A stretch of DNA of 64,000 nt from Staphylotrichum longicolle (lineage: Eukaryota; Ascomycota; Sordariomycetes; Sordariales; Chaetomiaceae): NCBI GenBank assembly GCA_019096155.1, contig JAHCVI010000001.1, positions 7,750,001 through 7,814,000 on the forward strand. Direction: 5' to 3'. Of this stretch, positions 12,152-23,574 are shown piece after piece (the first letter of the stretch is position 1; the number at the start of each line of letters is the position of its first letter). The position numbers and the translations under genes are program-made. The notes under the pieces are model-generated. The model searched no databases. It was not told where the DNA came from and worked only from the letters and a program-made list of their open reading frames with translations.

Positions 12152-12585
12152 ATGTCAGATAATGTATACCCCATGAACGTCAAGGGCTGTCGCCGGCTGC
12201 TGGCGTTCATTAGCTGGCTCTTGGGCACCATGACGTATCAGGAAGCGGTGGACCTATATGACTTGGCCGGAGCCAGCAAACAGTGACGAAAGAACCCGAG
12301 TGTTGGAGGGCCGTGATAAACGACAAGGAAGCCGATCTGGTAAAACGGTGTGAAACTCGGCCCGGCGGAGGATTGTTAAACATGTAGTCACAACGCATGG
12401 CTAGGTAGCCATCATACTTTCCCATACCCCAACTAAAATGGTGGACAACTCCTGCTATTCCAAGAAGACGACCTTTGCAAACCCCGGCCCCCCCCCCCCC
12501 AACAAAACCTTTCCCCTACCATGACTGCTCTTCGCTGCAAATCCAAGTGATACTCTCGCCCTTGCTCCCCTTCCCTGATCGACTC
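12152..12585. other. Convergent intergenic region
   Basis: These 434 bases hold the 3' ends of the unknown gene (plus) and vps37 (minus), with a C-rich run at about 12486-12500. No gene is seen. Confidence 0.55.
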
Positions 12586-13427
12586 TCACCGCCACCCGCC
12601 CACCCGCCCTTCATCCCACCTCTCTTTCCTTTCCTGGCGCAGATAATACAGCTTCTTGGCCTCCCTGTACCGTCTGACCCAGTCGCCAGCCTCCCGCTCC
12701 GTCGCCAGCGCGCCATCCCCCTCACCCTCAAGGAAGCTCTCCTCGAGCGCGTAGCACACGCCCTCCTGCTCGGCCATACCCTGGGCCAGGCGCTGGTACA
12801 GGCTCGCGGGCGCAAAGGGCGCCAGGGCGTGGTCCATGTCGGCCTGCTTGGCGCGCCACTGGCGCTCGAGCGCGTGCGTCGACAGCAGCTGGGCCTGGGC
12901 GGCCGACCGCTGGTGGGCGAGGCGTGCCTCGAGGTCGAGCAGCTGGGCGGCGCGCTCCATGTTCTCGGCCAGCGCCGCCTGCAGCGCGGCGTGCGACGCC
13001 CCCAGCGACGGGTGGGTCGTCTGCGGCGAGTGCGTCAGCGCCGAGAGAAGCGCCGGGTCCGAGAGGATGTCGGCCAGGTCCTGCTTGCTGTGATCCAGCG
13101 CGTGCCGAGGAGGCGGGGGCGTCAGTGGAGATAGATTCATAGATAGGCCCGCAGCGAGCGCGGGGGGGAGGGTGGTCATGGGACATACGACTTATCCTCC
13201 AGGAACTTGGGGAGCCATTGGTCGCCGGGATCTGCGATCTCTTGTGGTTGTGCGGCATTGTACTCTGCCGCTGCAAGAGCGCTGCCGGATCCCAGGCCGG
13301 CTGCAATCGCTTCGGGCAATGGCGGGGGGCGGGGGACTTGACCGCCAGCTGGCGTGCTCATCCGGCTCACATCGTGATGGTTCCCTGGCGGCTTTGGTGG
13401 CGGTGCAGGCGGGGTGGGTGCGTACAT
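12586..13427 (-). CDS. vps37: ESCRT-I subunit Vps37 (Mod_r domain)
   Basis: Two exons, 13427-13189 and 13087-12586; the intron 13088-13188 has a GTATGT donor and CACAG acceptor. The product is 246 aa. A Pro-rich N-terminus (MYAPTPPAPPPKPPG) leads to WLPKFLEDKSKQDLADILSD, spanning the splice junction, then DPALLSALTHSPQT and a long helical Mod_r region with regularly spaced Glu/Ala/Gln to the C-terminus. Vps37 is a coiled-coil stalk component of ESCRT-I, which sorts ubiquitinated cargo into multivesicular endosomes. The Ala-rich helix (about residues 95-150) and overall size fit the fungal family. Confidence 0.85.
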
Positions 13428-13985
13428 GGTGATCTTCGGTTCCTTTCCTTGGTCTTGCTTTGAATGTTTCGGCCGGGGAGGGATAAAAAAACCCTCAAGA
13501 GTTGGCAATGCGGTGAGTGAGGAGTGGTGGGTTGTCGGGTGGATGTTTTAGTGTGTGGAAGGTTGGAAGTTGAGTGCAGTCGTCGTCATGCAGCAGCAGG
13601 CCAGAAACCAGGTAAAAGTGGCCTGGGTCTCTCGCCTCTCCGCTTCGCACATGCCACGCACAACACTCCAGGCACCCACCAACACAAGCACCAGGTCAAC
13701 TGGAAATGGTGAACAAATACGAACCAGTCTCGGTTTCTCATCACATCATATTCGGACGGGTTGCATGTCAGTCGCTGAATTGCCCTCACTTGGCTTCATC
13801 AAAAGGGCCCCGAGAGAAACATATTGTTGGCGCTCTTGAACACTCTCACCGCGTGAACTGAAGACTTAGAGAAAAACGCGGAGGAATTTTTTTCCCAGCC
13901 CTGAGACAGAAGAAGAAACTGCTCTAGCCACCTCACTGCTTCATACAAATCAACGCTGAGACCCTGCGGGTTCCGCTCATCCAAT
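13428..13985. other. Intergenic region upstream of vps37
   Basis: These 558 bases lie between the vps37 start and the abp1 stop (same strand). They should hold the vps37 promoter and the abp1 3' UTR. No gene is seen. Confidence 0.55.
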
Positions 13986-16534
13986 CTACGAGTCGAGCTG
14001 AACATAGTTGGCAGGGAAAAGGCCAGACGCTCCCTGATAGTGACCAAACCACCAGTCCTCATCCGGGAAGTCCAGATCCGTAATAGTTGCGCCCTCGGGG
14101 AAGCTCAGCTCTGTGCCCGCTTATGTCAGTCTCAACTCGAAAAGAGCCTCAGGGATGAGGGGCGAAAGCAGCCCGGATACATACCATTGTCTTCAGCGGC
14201 TTCGTAGTCAAACTGTGCCGTCGCCGTTGGCCCTGACGCCGCGGATTGGGGCTCGGGCTCCTTGTGCGCAACCGGAGCTGGGGCAGGCGGTTCCTGGGCA
14301 ACGAGCTCTTCGTCATCCTCAACCAGCTCAACATAGTTGCTCGGGAACAGGCCGCTCTCTCCTTGGGCATTGGTGCCCATCCACCAATCGTCATCGACCA
14401 TCTCAATGTTGGTCACATATTCGCCCTCACGGAGCTCAAGCTCATTGTCTTCGGCCTTCTCGTAGTCATATTGGACCAATGCTTTCTTGCCGCTGGTCGC
14501 CTCGGCGGGCGTACTTGACGCGCCCTCGGCGGCATGGGCCACGGCCGCGCCCACAGCCGCCGTGCTGGCAACAGCGGCAACAGCCACAGCAGCAGCACGG
14601 GGATTGTAAGTCTCGCGCTCCGCCGGCAGCTCCTCCTCCTTGGGCAAATCCTGCGGAACGGGAACAGGTCGGGGAGGAATCTGCTCAACCGCCGGCTCGA
14701 GTTCAGGTGCAGCGCTGCGAGGAACAGGCATCGCCACTCGGACAGGCGACGGCTCGCGCTCCTCATAGTTGCGCGACGGGACAGAGGGGTGCTCCTCTTC
14801 CTCCTTCTCCTCCTCATCTTGATTCGTAGCGGCGGGCCGAGAAGGCAGCCCCGGAAGAGCAAAGCCACCCGCAGGCCGGCTCCCCATCGGCGGGGGTGGC
14901 GGAGCCGGCTCGTCCTCCTCGCTGTGAGCAGCAGCGGCCGGGGCAGCCCTGGTTGTGGTACCCATAGGCGCCGCGTCCTTGAACTTGTCACGCAAGGCCG
15001 AGATATCTCCACCTGTCGCGACAGGCTCCTCTGGCTCCGGTTCGGACCGCTCGGTTCCTCCCGTCGGCTGCTTCTCTACGCCTCCTCGGCCGTAATTGGT
15101 GGTGTGCACTGGTGCCCAACTCTTGCCCGCGTATCCGCTCTTCCACTCGCTGCCGCTCTTCTGCGCCGTGATGGGCGACGCCACAGGCTGAGGTGTGGCA
15201 CCCGCAGCCGCACCGCCTTGCTGGGCTTTTCTCTCAGCCCAGAGCTGAGCCGGAGTCTTGCCGCCCTGATCAGCAAATGTCCGGCTTGCGGCGCCAACAG
15301 GTGGCGGTGCCGGGGATGACGGAGCACCGTAGCCGAGTCCAACGGGGGTTGGAGCCTTGGTGCCACTGAAAGGCGTGGCACCAAACTTCTTGGCGACCTT
15401 GGGCTTCGGCAGCTCGGTGAGACGTTCTGACGGGGTAAAGGCAGCGCTGCGTTCCGCAAGGCTCTTTGGCGGCGCCGACTCCTCCTCCGGCTCGGCAGGA
15501 CGCTGCGATCTTGCCCGGATGGCAGCAATGTCAACCTTGCCAACGGGCTCATAGGCGCCCTTGACGACGGTTGGTCGATCGTCCTGCTTTGCCTGCGCTC
15601 TAAGAGCGGCAATGTCAATCTTGCCTACCGGTTGATAGCCGCCCTTGACGACATCGCTCGGCCGGTCGTCCTGTCTCGAGGGCCCGTTGAACCGAGAGTC
15701 GTCATTGTTCTTCCTCAGGCTTGCGATATCCACCTTTGTCGGCTTGTAGGCCGACTCGACCCGCTCGATCTCGGTGCGTGTAACGGGGGGTGCGTCCGCA
15801 CCCCAGCCATCGTCATCGGTGTTCCCCTGTCGTTGGGTGCGCGCGGCTGTGAGCGGGTTGAAAGAGCCCCCTGAACTCGACGTTGTCGGGGTGAAGACGG
15901 GTTTCTTGGCAACCGGAGGTGGGGCCGCCGCAGGAGCGGGCGCGGATGAACCGGCAGAGTATTTGGCGCCCGACGCATCGGCCACCTTATGCATGATGTC
16001 CTCGGGGGCGAGATCGGCGTCGGAGCGCGCTGTGATCTGGACATGGTAGCCGTGAAGAACCTTGGAGACAGCGGCGACATGGCTTGTGAAGTAGCCCTTG
16101 GTCCGCTCCGGCACGCCACCGCCGCACCACGCAATCAGGACGTTCTTGGGAAGGCCGGTGTTTGGGTCTTTGACTCTCACGAAAGCGAACTGGATGCGGC
16201 CTTCACTGAATTCTTCAACCAGTTCAGCGAGATCGCTGTCTGCGCAAGAGATCAGTTAGCTTGACGTCGGGTCAATGGCCGCTGCCTCGCACGCTGCGGC
16301 TGGCCCGGAGGAGCGGGGCTGTATCGGGGTGCACTCACCACCGGTACTCTCGACCTTCAGGATGCTCTCCTTTGCGCCCGTGTTCTGGAATGCATTCAAC
16401 AGCGGCGCCTGCACCGTGAAGAGAGCCCATCGTGCCGCGGTCGGGGAGGCCGACGAGAGGGCAGGGCCGTTGATGACGCCCTGGTAGCTGCTCTTGATCG
16501 AGGGGCCGTTTATTGACAGGTTTAGCGACGCCAT
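13986..16534 (-). CDS. abp1: Actin-binding protein Abp1 (ADF-H plus two SH3 domains)
   Basis: Three exons: 16534-16339, 16239-14185 and 14110-13986; introns 16240-16338 (99 nt) and 14111-14184 (74 nt). The product is 791 aa. The N-terminal ADF-H domain (about residues 1-140) begins MASLNLSINGPSIKSSYQGV and contains GLPKNVLIAWCGGGVPERTK. The middle is disordered and Pro/Glu-rich, with three tandem YxPxxKxDIAxLR motifs. Two SH3 domains follow: one with ALVQYDYEKAEDNELELREG, and a C-terminal one split by the last intron that ends WWFGHYQGASGLFPANYVQL. Abp1 links Arp2/3-nucleated actin patches to endocytic adaptors; budding yeast has one SH3 domain. Continuous phase across all three exons makes the model secure. 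Confidence 0.93.
15520..15760 (-). repeat. Tandem YxPxxKxDIAxLR peptide repeats in abp1
   Basis: Three copies lie in the linker after the ADF-H domain: YKPTKVDIASLRK, YQPVGKIDIAALRAQ and YEPVGKVDIAAIRAR. A fourth, degenerate copy (GGDISALRDKF) lies further on, near 14990. Spacing is about 30 residues. Short helical basic motifs of this kind could bind actin or Arp2/3; that role is inferred. Confidence 0.8.
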
Positions 16535-17208
16535 TGTTTCGTGCGGCTTGAGATCGGCCGCTTGTGTTTCGAGGGATAGATGAGATCGGGGGACTCCACG
16601 AAAGGAAAATGGAGGTTGGGTGTTGTGGTTGGCTTCCTGCTTTCTCCAACTCTTGGGGGTTGGGGCGATGAGAACCGGGAATTGGGAGGGAGCTTCCGAT
16701 GGCAGCGACGTCAAAGAGGCTGTGCAGGAGGGGAGCAAGGGGAGCTCCCATGGTCTTGGCAGTGCTTGGCGTTCGTTCAAACTTCCAGATGGAAGTTACA
16801 TGGTGAAAGACACCCAAAAATACGGTACTGTAAGCCGTCCTCTGTCCAATACGAGTGGGATTCGCCTGTTCCCAAACTTGTCAGCTTTCACAGTCTGCAC
16901 TCTGCACGCGAGGTGTTCACTGAACTCTGGAGATGTCTCGAAGAATCACACCCACCTTGGCGTATGCTATGCGGCAAACAGAACAGCAAGGTCGTCGCAG
17001 CAGGTCAAGTTTGTTTTCAACGGGACTTGCAAGTCTACAAAGTGTCAAGGAATTTAGTCGCTCGATTCGCTCGATTCTCTCGACTCGTTCGAACCGTGGA
17101 AATCGTTCTGAATTGCCTCCTTTCCAGACCCCATTGCACGTCGCTCTGTTGCTCCAATTATTCAACGTCCATATCTCCTCCACAGCTCTGCTCTCTCCAT
17201 CGCCAAAC
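16535..17208. other. Intergenic region upstream of abp1
   Basis: These 674 bases lie between the abp1 start and the CYSTM gene stop. A short iterated stretch of CTCGATTC-like units lies at about 17058-17095. No gene is seen; presumably the abp1 promoter. Confidence 0.5.
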
Positions 17209-17608
17209 TCAACAACAATCCATGCAGCACTCGCAGCAGTCCGCGCAACACTCACAGCCTTCCTCGCAGACAAAACAGCAGCAGAGTGCCGCTAGACAGC
17301 CCTTGAGGCAGCCGTCGCCTCCGCTATTCTTATGGTGACGCGGCTGCTCCTGGTACTGCATCTGGCCCTGGGGAGGATAGTAGCCTTGTTGGGGCGCAGG
17401 GCCTGGGTACGCCTACCAGAGAGGGTCGTCGTCATCAGCATCCGTCTGCGGCTTACAGATTGTCCCCGTCAAATAAGATGGACCAAAAAGTGCTACCATT
17501 TGCAACCGAGAACGGTCAGGCACTTACAGGCTGGGGATACTGCGGGTAGGGCGTGGGGCCGCCGTGGCCATGGGGTGGGCCTTGCTGGTAGTACTCTTGG
17601 GCCGACAT
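17209..17608 (-). CDS. CYSTM-type cysteine-rich tail-anchored peptide
   Basis: Two small exons, 17608-17528 and 17412-17209; the intron 17413-17527 has a GTAAGTG donor and GGTAG acceptor, phase 0. The product is 94 aa. The N-terminus is rich in Tyr, Gln, Pro and Gly (MSAQEYYQQGPPHGHGG, then YPGPAPQQGYYPPQGQMQY). The C-terminus is a CYSTM-like module: DGCLKGCLAALCCCF, then VCEEGCECCADCCECCMDCC to the stop. CYSTM proteins are small tail-anchored membrane proteins linked in yeast and plants to stress and metal tolerance. The role here is inferred from the module alone. It shares an 831-base region with grx4, transcribed the other way. Confidence 0.85.
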
Positions 17609-18439
17609 TGCCAAGCACTTTTGAAGAATGGACGACGGGCGAATATCGATGGACGACGTCGGATGCCAAGGGCTTGGCTAAGAAAGGGGGTTGAGCCGCT
17701 CTGGAGGGAACGCTTGAGCTTTTAAACATCAAACTCCAGCACAGAAATGAGCGGGGAAGGAAAGAACCGATGGCTGAGAAGGGCCTTGTCCGGCTGAGAG
17801 TCAGCACCGCAACATCGAATCGCGATTGGCTGGCCAGATCCGGCTGTTCAAGGGATGAACCGCGTTGATGTCAGCCAACACCCGCGCTCACAATGATGAT
17901 GCGAGGGCCTAGGGACTACAATCATGGAACGCTGTATGGGTAAGAGAGCGTGAGTTCTGCGCAGTTGAGTCTCATAATGAGAAACATTGCACTGGCTTTG
18001 AGGGGTGACGACCAGCCGCATGTATTGTGTGTCAGGAAGGGCACTTGTCGTCTAAAACGGGGACTCTCGCGCACCGTATCGATACGGACGCCCTGGCTTT
18101 GAATGACGGATGAAACCGAGGGATGACGCAAGACAACCGGCCAATCACCACCCGTACGTTACAGCATGCGGGGTCATCCGTAATCGGCCAACAGAGAGCG
18201 ATGGCGGGGCAATCGCGCAAGTGGCGTTGTCGATTCAACACCAAACAAAATTTCGAGCTGTGAGAACCCCGAGACAGAGTCACCACCACACCTCACCCTT
18301 TCCGAACCGCACATCATCAGATCCTCGTCCGCGACGGCAGACAGCCTTTCTCTACGAGCTCGACGCGCTTTCCGCAGACGACACTCCTCGTTCGACCTAA
18401 TCTGAGCTTATCTCTCGTCCCCCGCCGAGGTCTCGCGCC
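17609..18439. promoter_or_regulatory. Divergent promoter region, CYSTM peptide / grx4
   Basis: These 831 bases lie between two divergent starts. CCAAT-box cores occur at 17825-17829 (as ATTGG) and 18141-18145. The last 180 bases before the grx4 ATG are C/T-rich. No gene is seen. Confidence 0.5.
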
Positions 18440-19275
18440 ATGTCTGCCATCAAGGAAATCACGACCGTCGAGGGCTGGGAGGAGCATGTCTCGTCGCTGC
18501 CCCCGTCTACTCTGTTGGTTGTCTCGTTTCATGCCCCGTGGGCGGCGCCGTGCGCGCAAATGGCGACTGTCCTTTCGACCCTGGCCAGCGAATACCCCGT
18601 TACCGAGCCGCCGTCGACTTCGTGGGTGAAGATCAACGCGGAGGATTTGTCAGACATCAGCGAGGCCTACAATGTGACGGCCGTGCCCTTCCTCGTCCTC
18701 ATCCGGAACGGAGAGGTGTTGGAAACTGTCAGCGGGAGCAGCGCGGTTAGGGTGCGGAACGCCATTGAAAGCCACGCAAGCAACACTGGGACGGCCACAG
18801 CCCATAACGGGCCCGCGACGACACTGGCGAACGATGCGGGCGAGGTTGCCACGGAGGAAGATCCCGAGAAGAAGAAGCAAGAGCTTTTCAGGAGACTCGG
18901 AGATCTAGTAAAGGCGGCACCTGTAATGCTGTTCATGAAGGGGACACCCAGCGAGCCCAAGTGCGGATTCTCGCGGCAGCTAGTGGGGATCCTGCGCGAC
19001 AATGCTGTCAAGTATGGCTTTTTCAATATCTTGGCCGATGACGAGGTACGGCAGGGGCTGAAGGAGTTTGCCGACTGGCCTACCTTTCCCCAGCTCTGGG
19101 TTGACGGCGAGCTGGTTGGGGGTCTTGACATTGTGAGTGCTCGCTCGCTTCGTTGGCAGGTCGGGTGTCTGTGCTGACAACTAGACAGGTTAAGGAGGAG
19201 CTGGAGAGTAACGCCGATTTCCTGAAGCCGTATAGCGTCAAGGCGAACGGCGACGTCTCGGCGGCCGCATCTTGA
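18440..19275 (+). CDS. grx4: Monothiol glutaredoxin Grx3/4 type (Trx-Grx)
   Basis: Two exons, 18440-19132 and 19189-19275; the intron 19133-19188 (56 nt) is GTGAGT...ACAG, phase 0. The product is 259 aa. The N-terminal thioredoxin-like domain (about residues 5-110) keeps only the second active-site Cys (FHAPWAAPCAQM). An acidic linker leads to a Grx domain with KAAPVMLFMKGTP, the CGFS active site (near residue 174) and WPTFPQLWVDGELVGGLDI. CGFS glutaredoxins of this class bind a bridging [2Fe-2S] cluster with glutathione and regulate fungal iron-responsive transcription factors. Length and domain order match the family. Without splicing, the frame would read a false C-terminus after GGLDI. 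Confidence 0.93.
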
Positions 19276-20675
19276 AGCTTTTCCTTCACCCGACGCCAGT
19301 TCGCGGGGCATTTCGAGAAGGGATTCGGCGGTATCCTATACTCGAGGTCTCCAGCGCTTCCGCGAGGAGTGACCTGCTTTGTTGTGCACTTCTCTTGAAC
19401 CTCTGGACGCATGCTTAAGTCATGTTGGTCTGTGGCACCGACCAGATCTCCTGGTCTACTCGCGTTGGAGGAGAAGGATGTAGGGGCATGCACGTGTTGT
19501 CTCAATGCACCCACGGCATGGACCCACACCAGCGCGGCGTCTGCAGCAGCCCAAGGTTGGACAAAGGAGTACACCGCATGACTCATAAGTGCCCTGAGAT
19601 TGGGCTTAATAATCAGGAGTTCATTCCACCTGGCACATGAAATCCTACTTCCACACCGAGGACTACTCGGCGCGTTTTGATTCTGGGCTGCGACTTGCAC
19701 AATAGCGTTTGCATGAGATGGGATGGTGTTTGACGGGTTCCAGATAGAATGCCAGGAGGACTTGTCTCTATCAATTTGCCTTTTCTTCATTTGGGAATAA
19801 TTCACACACGGCCTGATCTACCCATTCGTAGCTTGAAAGTCCATTGTGTTCAAGGGACCAGGAAATCCGAAGACCAGCTGTGACAAGCATTGTCACATAG
19901 GCTTGGGCGAAGGCGCGCAAACGGAGCATGGCGACTGGTTCCGTTTGCAGCGGCCTGACATGCCCCACCAAGACCTGCCGGCCCCACCTACCGTCCTGCG
20001 TACCGTATCTGACCCGGAGCCAGGCAACCCATCCCGTCGCCAGCAATCCTCGAACCCTGAACCCGCGGGGGATCCTTCATCTTCAAAGCATATCCATCTC
20101 ACTACGGTTAAGGATCCGTCTTAATATCTCACAGCTGGCCTGATCTGCGCCCGCGATCACACGAATCATCCGCCCAAGGCCCTGCAGCCCTGCAGCCCAT
20201 CCTCGTCCCATCTTGTCCCATCTCTTTGCGTCTCTCCTTTTTCTCTTTCTCTCTGTGTTGGCCAATTCGATCCCCTCGATAACGAGCGCCGGGCACCAAC
20301 ATCCCCATACCTCGCCCAAATCCATCGTGTTGTGGTCAAGTGTCTCGCTTGAGCCAAGGCGAAGCACTGAGCCGTGACCTCTTCTCAGCCGGGTGTCAGG
20401 TTCCACGCAACTTCCAAAGCAGGTTGATTCCTGTCTCTCGTGCAAGCAGCCGGACGCTGAGCAAAGAGACGCAGCTGCGGCAGTCGTTCGCGACACCTGA
20501 AATCTTCCATTCTCCTGGGGCTGTATCGCAGGACTGGCTCTCAAACGGGAGCGCGAGATTTTCCAGCTTGCTCAAGCTTTTCAGAGGGGAAGGGTGCCAG
20601 CTGCAAACACGCGCCTTGAAAACTTGAAGTAGGCGGTTCGGCCGATTGACCCTCTCTGCTCGCCCGCTGCCGACA
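19276..20675. other. Intergenic region upstream of the Zn2Cys6 gene
   Basis: 1.4 kb between grx4 and the zinc-cluster regulator, both on plus. A T/C-rich stretch lies at about 20210-20260. No gene or RNA is recognised; presumably the regulator's promoter and leader. Confidence 0.5.
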
Positions 20676-23574
20676 ATGACGCCCACGCCTCCCTCAGCCT
20701 CGGGGTCGTCGGCCGGCAGGTCTCCTGACACGCAGTTTCGGGTTGTCCGCAAGAGGAACCGGGTGCCTCTGAGTTGCTACCCCTGTCGGACGAGAAAGTG
20801 AGCCGCCTCTATGCATGTTCCCACTCCAATCTTCATCGCACGGTCAGCTAACGGGTTGGTTCAGATTGTAAGCCACTGTGCCGGGGTGCCGCTAAGGGCT
20901 CCCCCCTCGTGGATGTTGCTGACTCTAGCTCTAGGAAGTGTGACAGGACTCACCCATGCACCAATTGCACCAAGCGCGAGGGGGCAGATACCCTTTCCTG
21001 CTCCTACGCCACTCCCGTGTCTCGCAGGAAGAATCAAAGCCAAGAGGAGTCTACGCCAGATGACATGCAAAACCGCATTAACAGGCTCGAGGGTCTGGTC
21101 TTATCGCTGATGCACGGAGGAGCCAACATTGAAGTGCCGGCGTTGCCTGGTTCCTCCTCTGTTTCCTCTGGCGGCGCAGCCTCCAATCTCTCCCCTTCCA
21201 CTGCAGACACCAGTTCGTTGCCGGCAAAGACCGAAGTGCACGACGATGGCACGATGCAGGATGAGGAAGAAAGCGACATCGATGACGGCCTCGCGAACTC
21301 CCTGGGAGTCTTGAGAGTGGACCCAGTGCGGTCAAAGCACGTTTATCTAGGCGAAGAGCACTGGCACACCATTCTGAGCGACATCGCCGAGGTCAAGAAC
21401 TACTTCGCGAGTCATAAAAAGGACCTGGAGAAGCGGTACGAGACGATCAAGTTGGCCAAGCCGTCGGCCGCCCAACAACCACCAACTCTGCTCATGGGTG
21501 CTACGCCTGCTTCCGAAGTCGAGCTCCGTGCAGAGCTGCCGCCCAAATCGACCGTCCTCGCATTATGTGCAAGGTACTTCAACTCGTTGGACAATGCCGC
21601 CACCGTTGTCCACATTCCCACCTTCCAGCAGCAGCTTCGCAATCACTGGCAAGACCCGTCCAAGACGCCCATCATGTGGTTAGCCGTACTCTATTCCATC
21701 TTGTGTCTGGCAATGTTGAGCTACCACAAGGTTGGAGATGAGCCACCTGAGCTGAAGGGTCGGGCACTCGAGCTGGCGACCGAGTATCGATTGAGGACGG
21801 TGCAGTGTCTGATTGCTGGGGACTACACCAAGCCAGGGGCGTTTACGGTGGAGGCCATGTTGTTGTATGCGTTTTGCGAGTATGCCTCTCGTTTTGATGC
21901 CGATCTAAGCATGTGGATCATCGTCTCCATGGTCGTGAGGATTGCGTTCCGGATGGGCTATCATCGTGATGGCAAGTGGTTTCCCTCGCTGACTCCCTTT
22001 GAGGCGGTAAGTTAGCTTTTCCACCTGTATCTACCTCCCACCCCCCTTGATATCTCTCTCCTAAGGGCCCTTTTTCTCTGACTGGAATTGGACGTGGATT
22101 GCAGGAGATGAGACGCAGGACTTGGGGTCTTGTTCGGATGCTAGACATCTTCTTCTCGCATCAAATATCGCTGCCAAGCATGATCTCGGAGAACGACTGC
22201 GACACAGAGTTGCCCCACAATCTCTATGACGAGGAGTACGGTCCGGACACCAAGGTCCTCCCGCCCTCTCGACCCAACACCGAGCCGACACCCATCAGCT
22301 ACATGGCTTACAAGATGAGACTTACGCAGCAGCTCGGGATCATCCTACAGGCCACGAGCCGGGTCAAGAACCAGGTACACTACGACGAGATCCTTCGATT
22401 TGATGCCAAGTTGCGTGACGTCTGGGCCGAGCTACCCCCTCACCTGAAGATGCAGCCGCTCGAGGGCTCCCAAGCTCCCTTGGGCTTGGTCATGGCTCGC
22501 TTCAACACTGACGTTCTCTACCTCAAGATCGTCTGTGTGCTTCACAGGAAATACATACCGCGAGCGAGACACAACCCCAGATATGCGCACTCGCGGCGCA
22601 GCGCCATCGAGGCGTCGTTGCAGATGTTGCGGCACCTGGCGACGCTGCACCGAGAGTCGGAGCCAGATGGGCGCCTCCATAGTATCAAATGGTTCGTCAC
22701 GTCGGTGGCGACCAAGGATTTCCTCCTTCCTGCCATGCTTATCGCGCTCGATCTGCATTTCGACAATGCAAGCCAGCAGTCGACAGGACAGCAAGACGCA
22801 CAGAGCTTGCATTTCTGGACTCGAGAGCAACGCCAGGAGATGATTAGCAGCCTTGAGGTGATAAGAGACATCTGGAAAGGGCTTGGCGACATCTCGATCG
22901 AGGCGTTCAAGGCCTCCAACACCCTCGAGGTCATGTTGGTCAAGATCAAGAGCTTCAGCGCTGCGGATGAAGCGATCAGCCCGACCGAGAGAGCAGCCAT
23001 CTCCAGCGCTCCCAACTCCAGGGCCTCGGCCGAGCTGCAGCCGGAACACTCGGCAGCGCTGACACTGGGCATGCTTTCCGGCGGGGCAATGCCGGGGCCA
23101 TCTGCCACATACAATGTGGCAACGATGCCGGGCCCCATGAGCACAACGTATGGGAGGTCCAACATCGGGTTGGACACGGCGAATGCAGGCGTAAGTCCGA
23201 GTACGGGACCCAGCACAAGCACGGGAATGGGAAGTGCCACGGCACTGGATTTCTCCAATCCCATGCTTGGGTTCGACGGTGCTCCGTCTCCCCTGACCAT
23301 GTTCGATAACATGGCGAGCAATAACATGGATTTCTCAAACAACTTTGACTGGGTAAGGATACTCGCACGCGGTTGCGCCTCCAGTACCACTCGTCGTGTG
23401 CATTCCCCGTTAACTCGGTGCCTCTAGGATACTTTTGACACCTTTACGCAAACTGCAAACTGGGGCGGAGAGTCGTTCCAGTTCTTTTCTGGGAGCCTGG
23501 ATCAGCCACAGCAGCAAGCGCAGGCAGATAGCTCCGTGTTTCCTTACGGGCTGGACCTCACGGGGTCAACCTGA
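20676..23574 (+). CDS. Zn2Cys6 transcription factor with 3-nt micro-exon
   Basis: Proposed exons: 20676-20797, 20865-20867, 20935-22006, 22105-23352 and 23428-23574; 863 aa. The N-terminal zinc cluster reads LSCYPCRTRK, then L from the micro-exon junction, then KCDRTHPCTNCTKREGADTL and SCSY, giving the C-x2-C-x6-C...C-x2-C pattern. A fungal-specific TF middle region follows (LCARYFNSLDNAATVVHIP, then WIIVSMVVRIAFRMGYHRDG and EMRRRTWGLVRMLDIFFSHQ). The C-terminus is Ser/Gly/Met-rich. Such proteins bind CGG-type sites as dimers. The target genes are unknown; an amylase gene lies 810 bp downstream, but this is not AmyR by its zinc-cluster sequence. Introns: 67, 67, 98 and 75 nt. Confidence 0.85.
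20865..20867 (+). other. Predicted 3-nt micro-exon (ATT)
   Basis: ATT is flanked by GGTTCAG on the left and GTAAGCC on the right. The left intron (20798-20864) has a GTGAGC donor and CTAAC branch. The right intron (20868-20934) ends CTCTAG with CTGAC upstream. Joining AA + ATT + GAAG gives AAA TTG AAG, that is Lys-Leu-Lys, which restores the zinc-cluster spacing. Confidence 0.65.

Noticed and set aside
20676..23574. Identifying the zinc-cluster protein as the amylase regulator AmyR because an amylase gene lies next to it
   Set aside because: Its zinc-cluster sequence (CYPCRTRK) is unlike AmyR (CDSCRSKK), and adjacency alone is not evidence of regulation.
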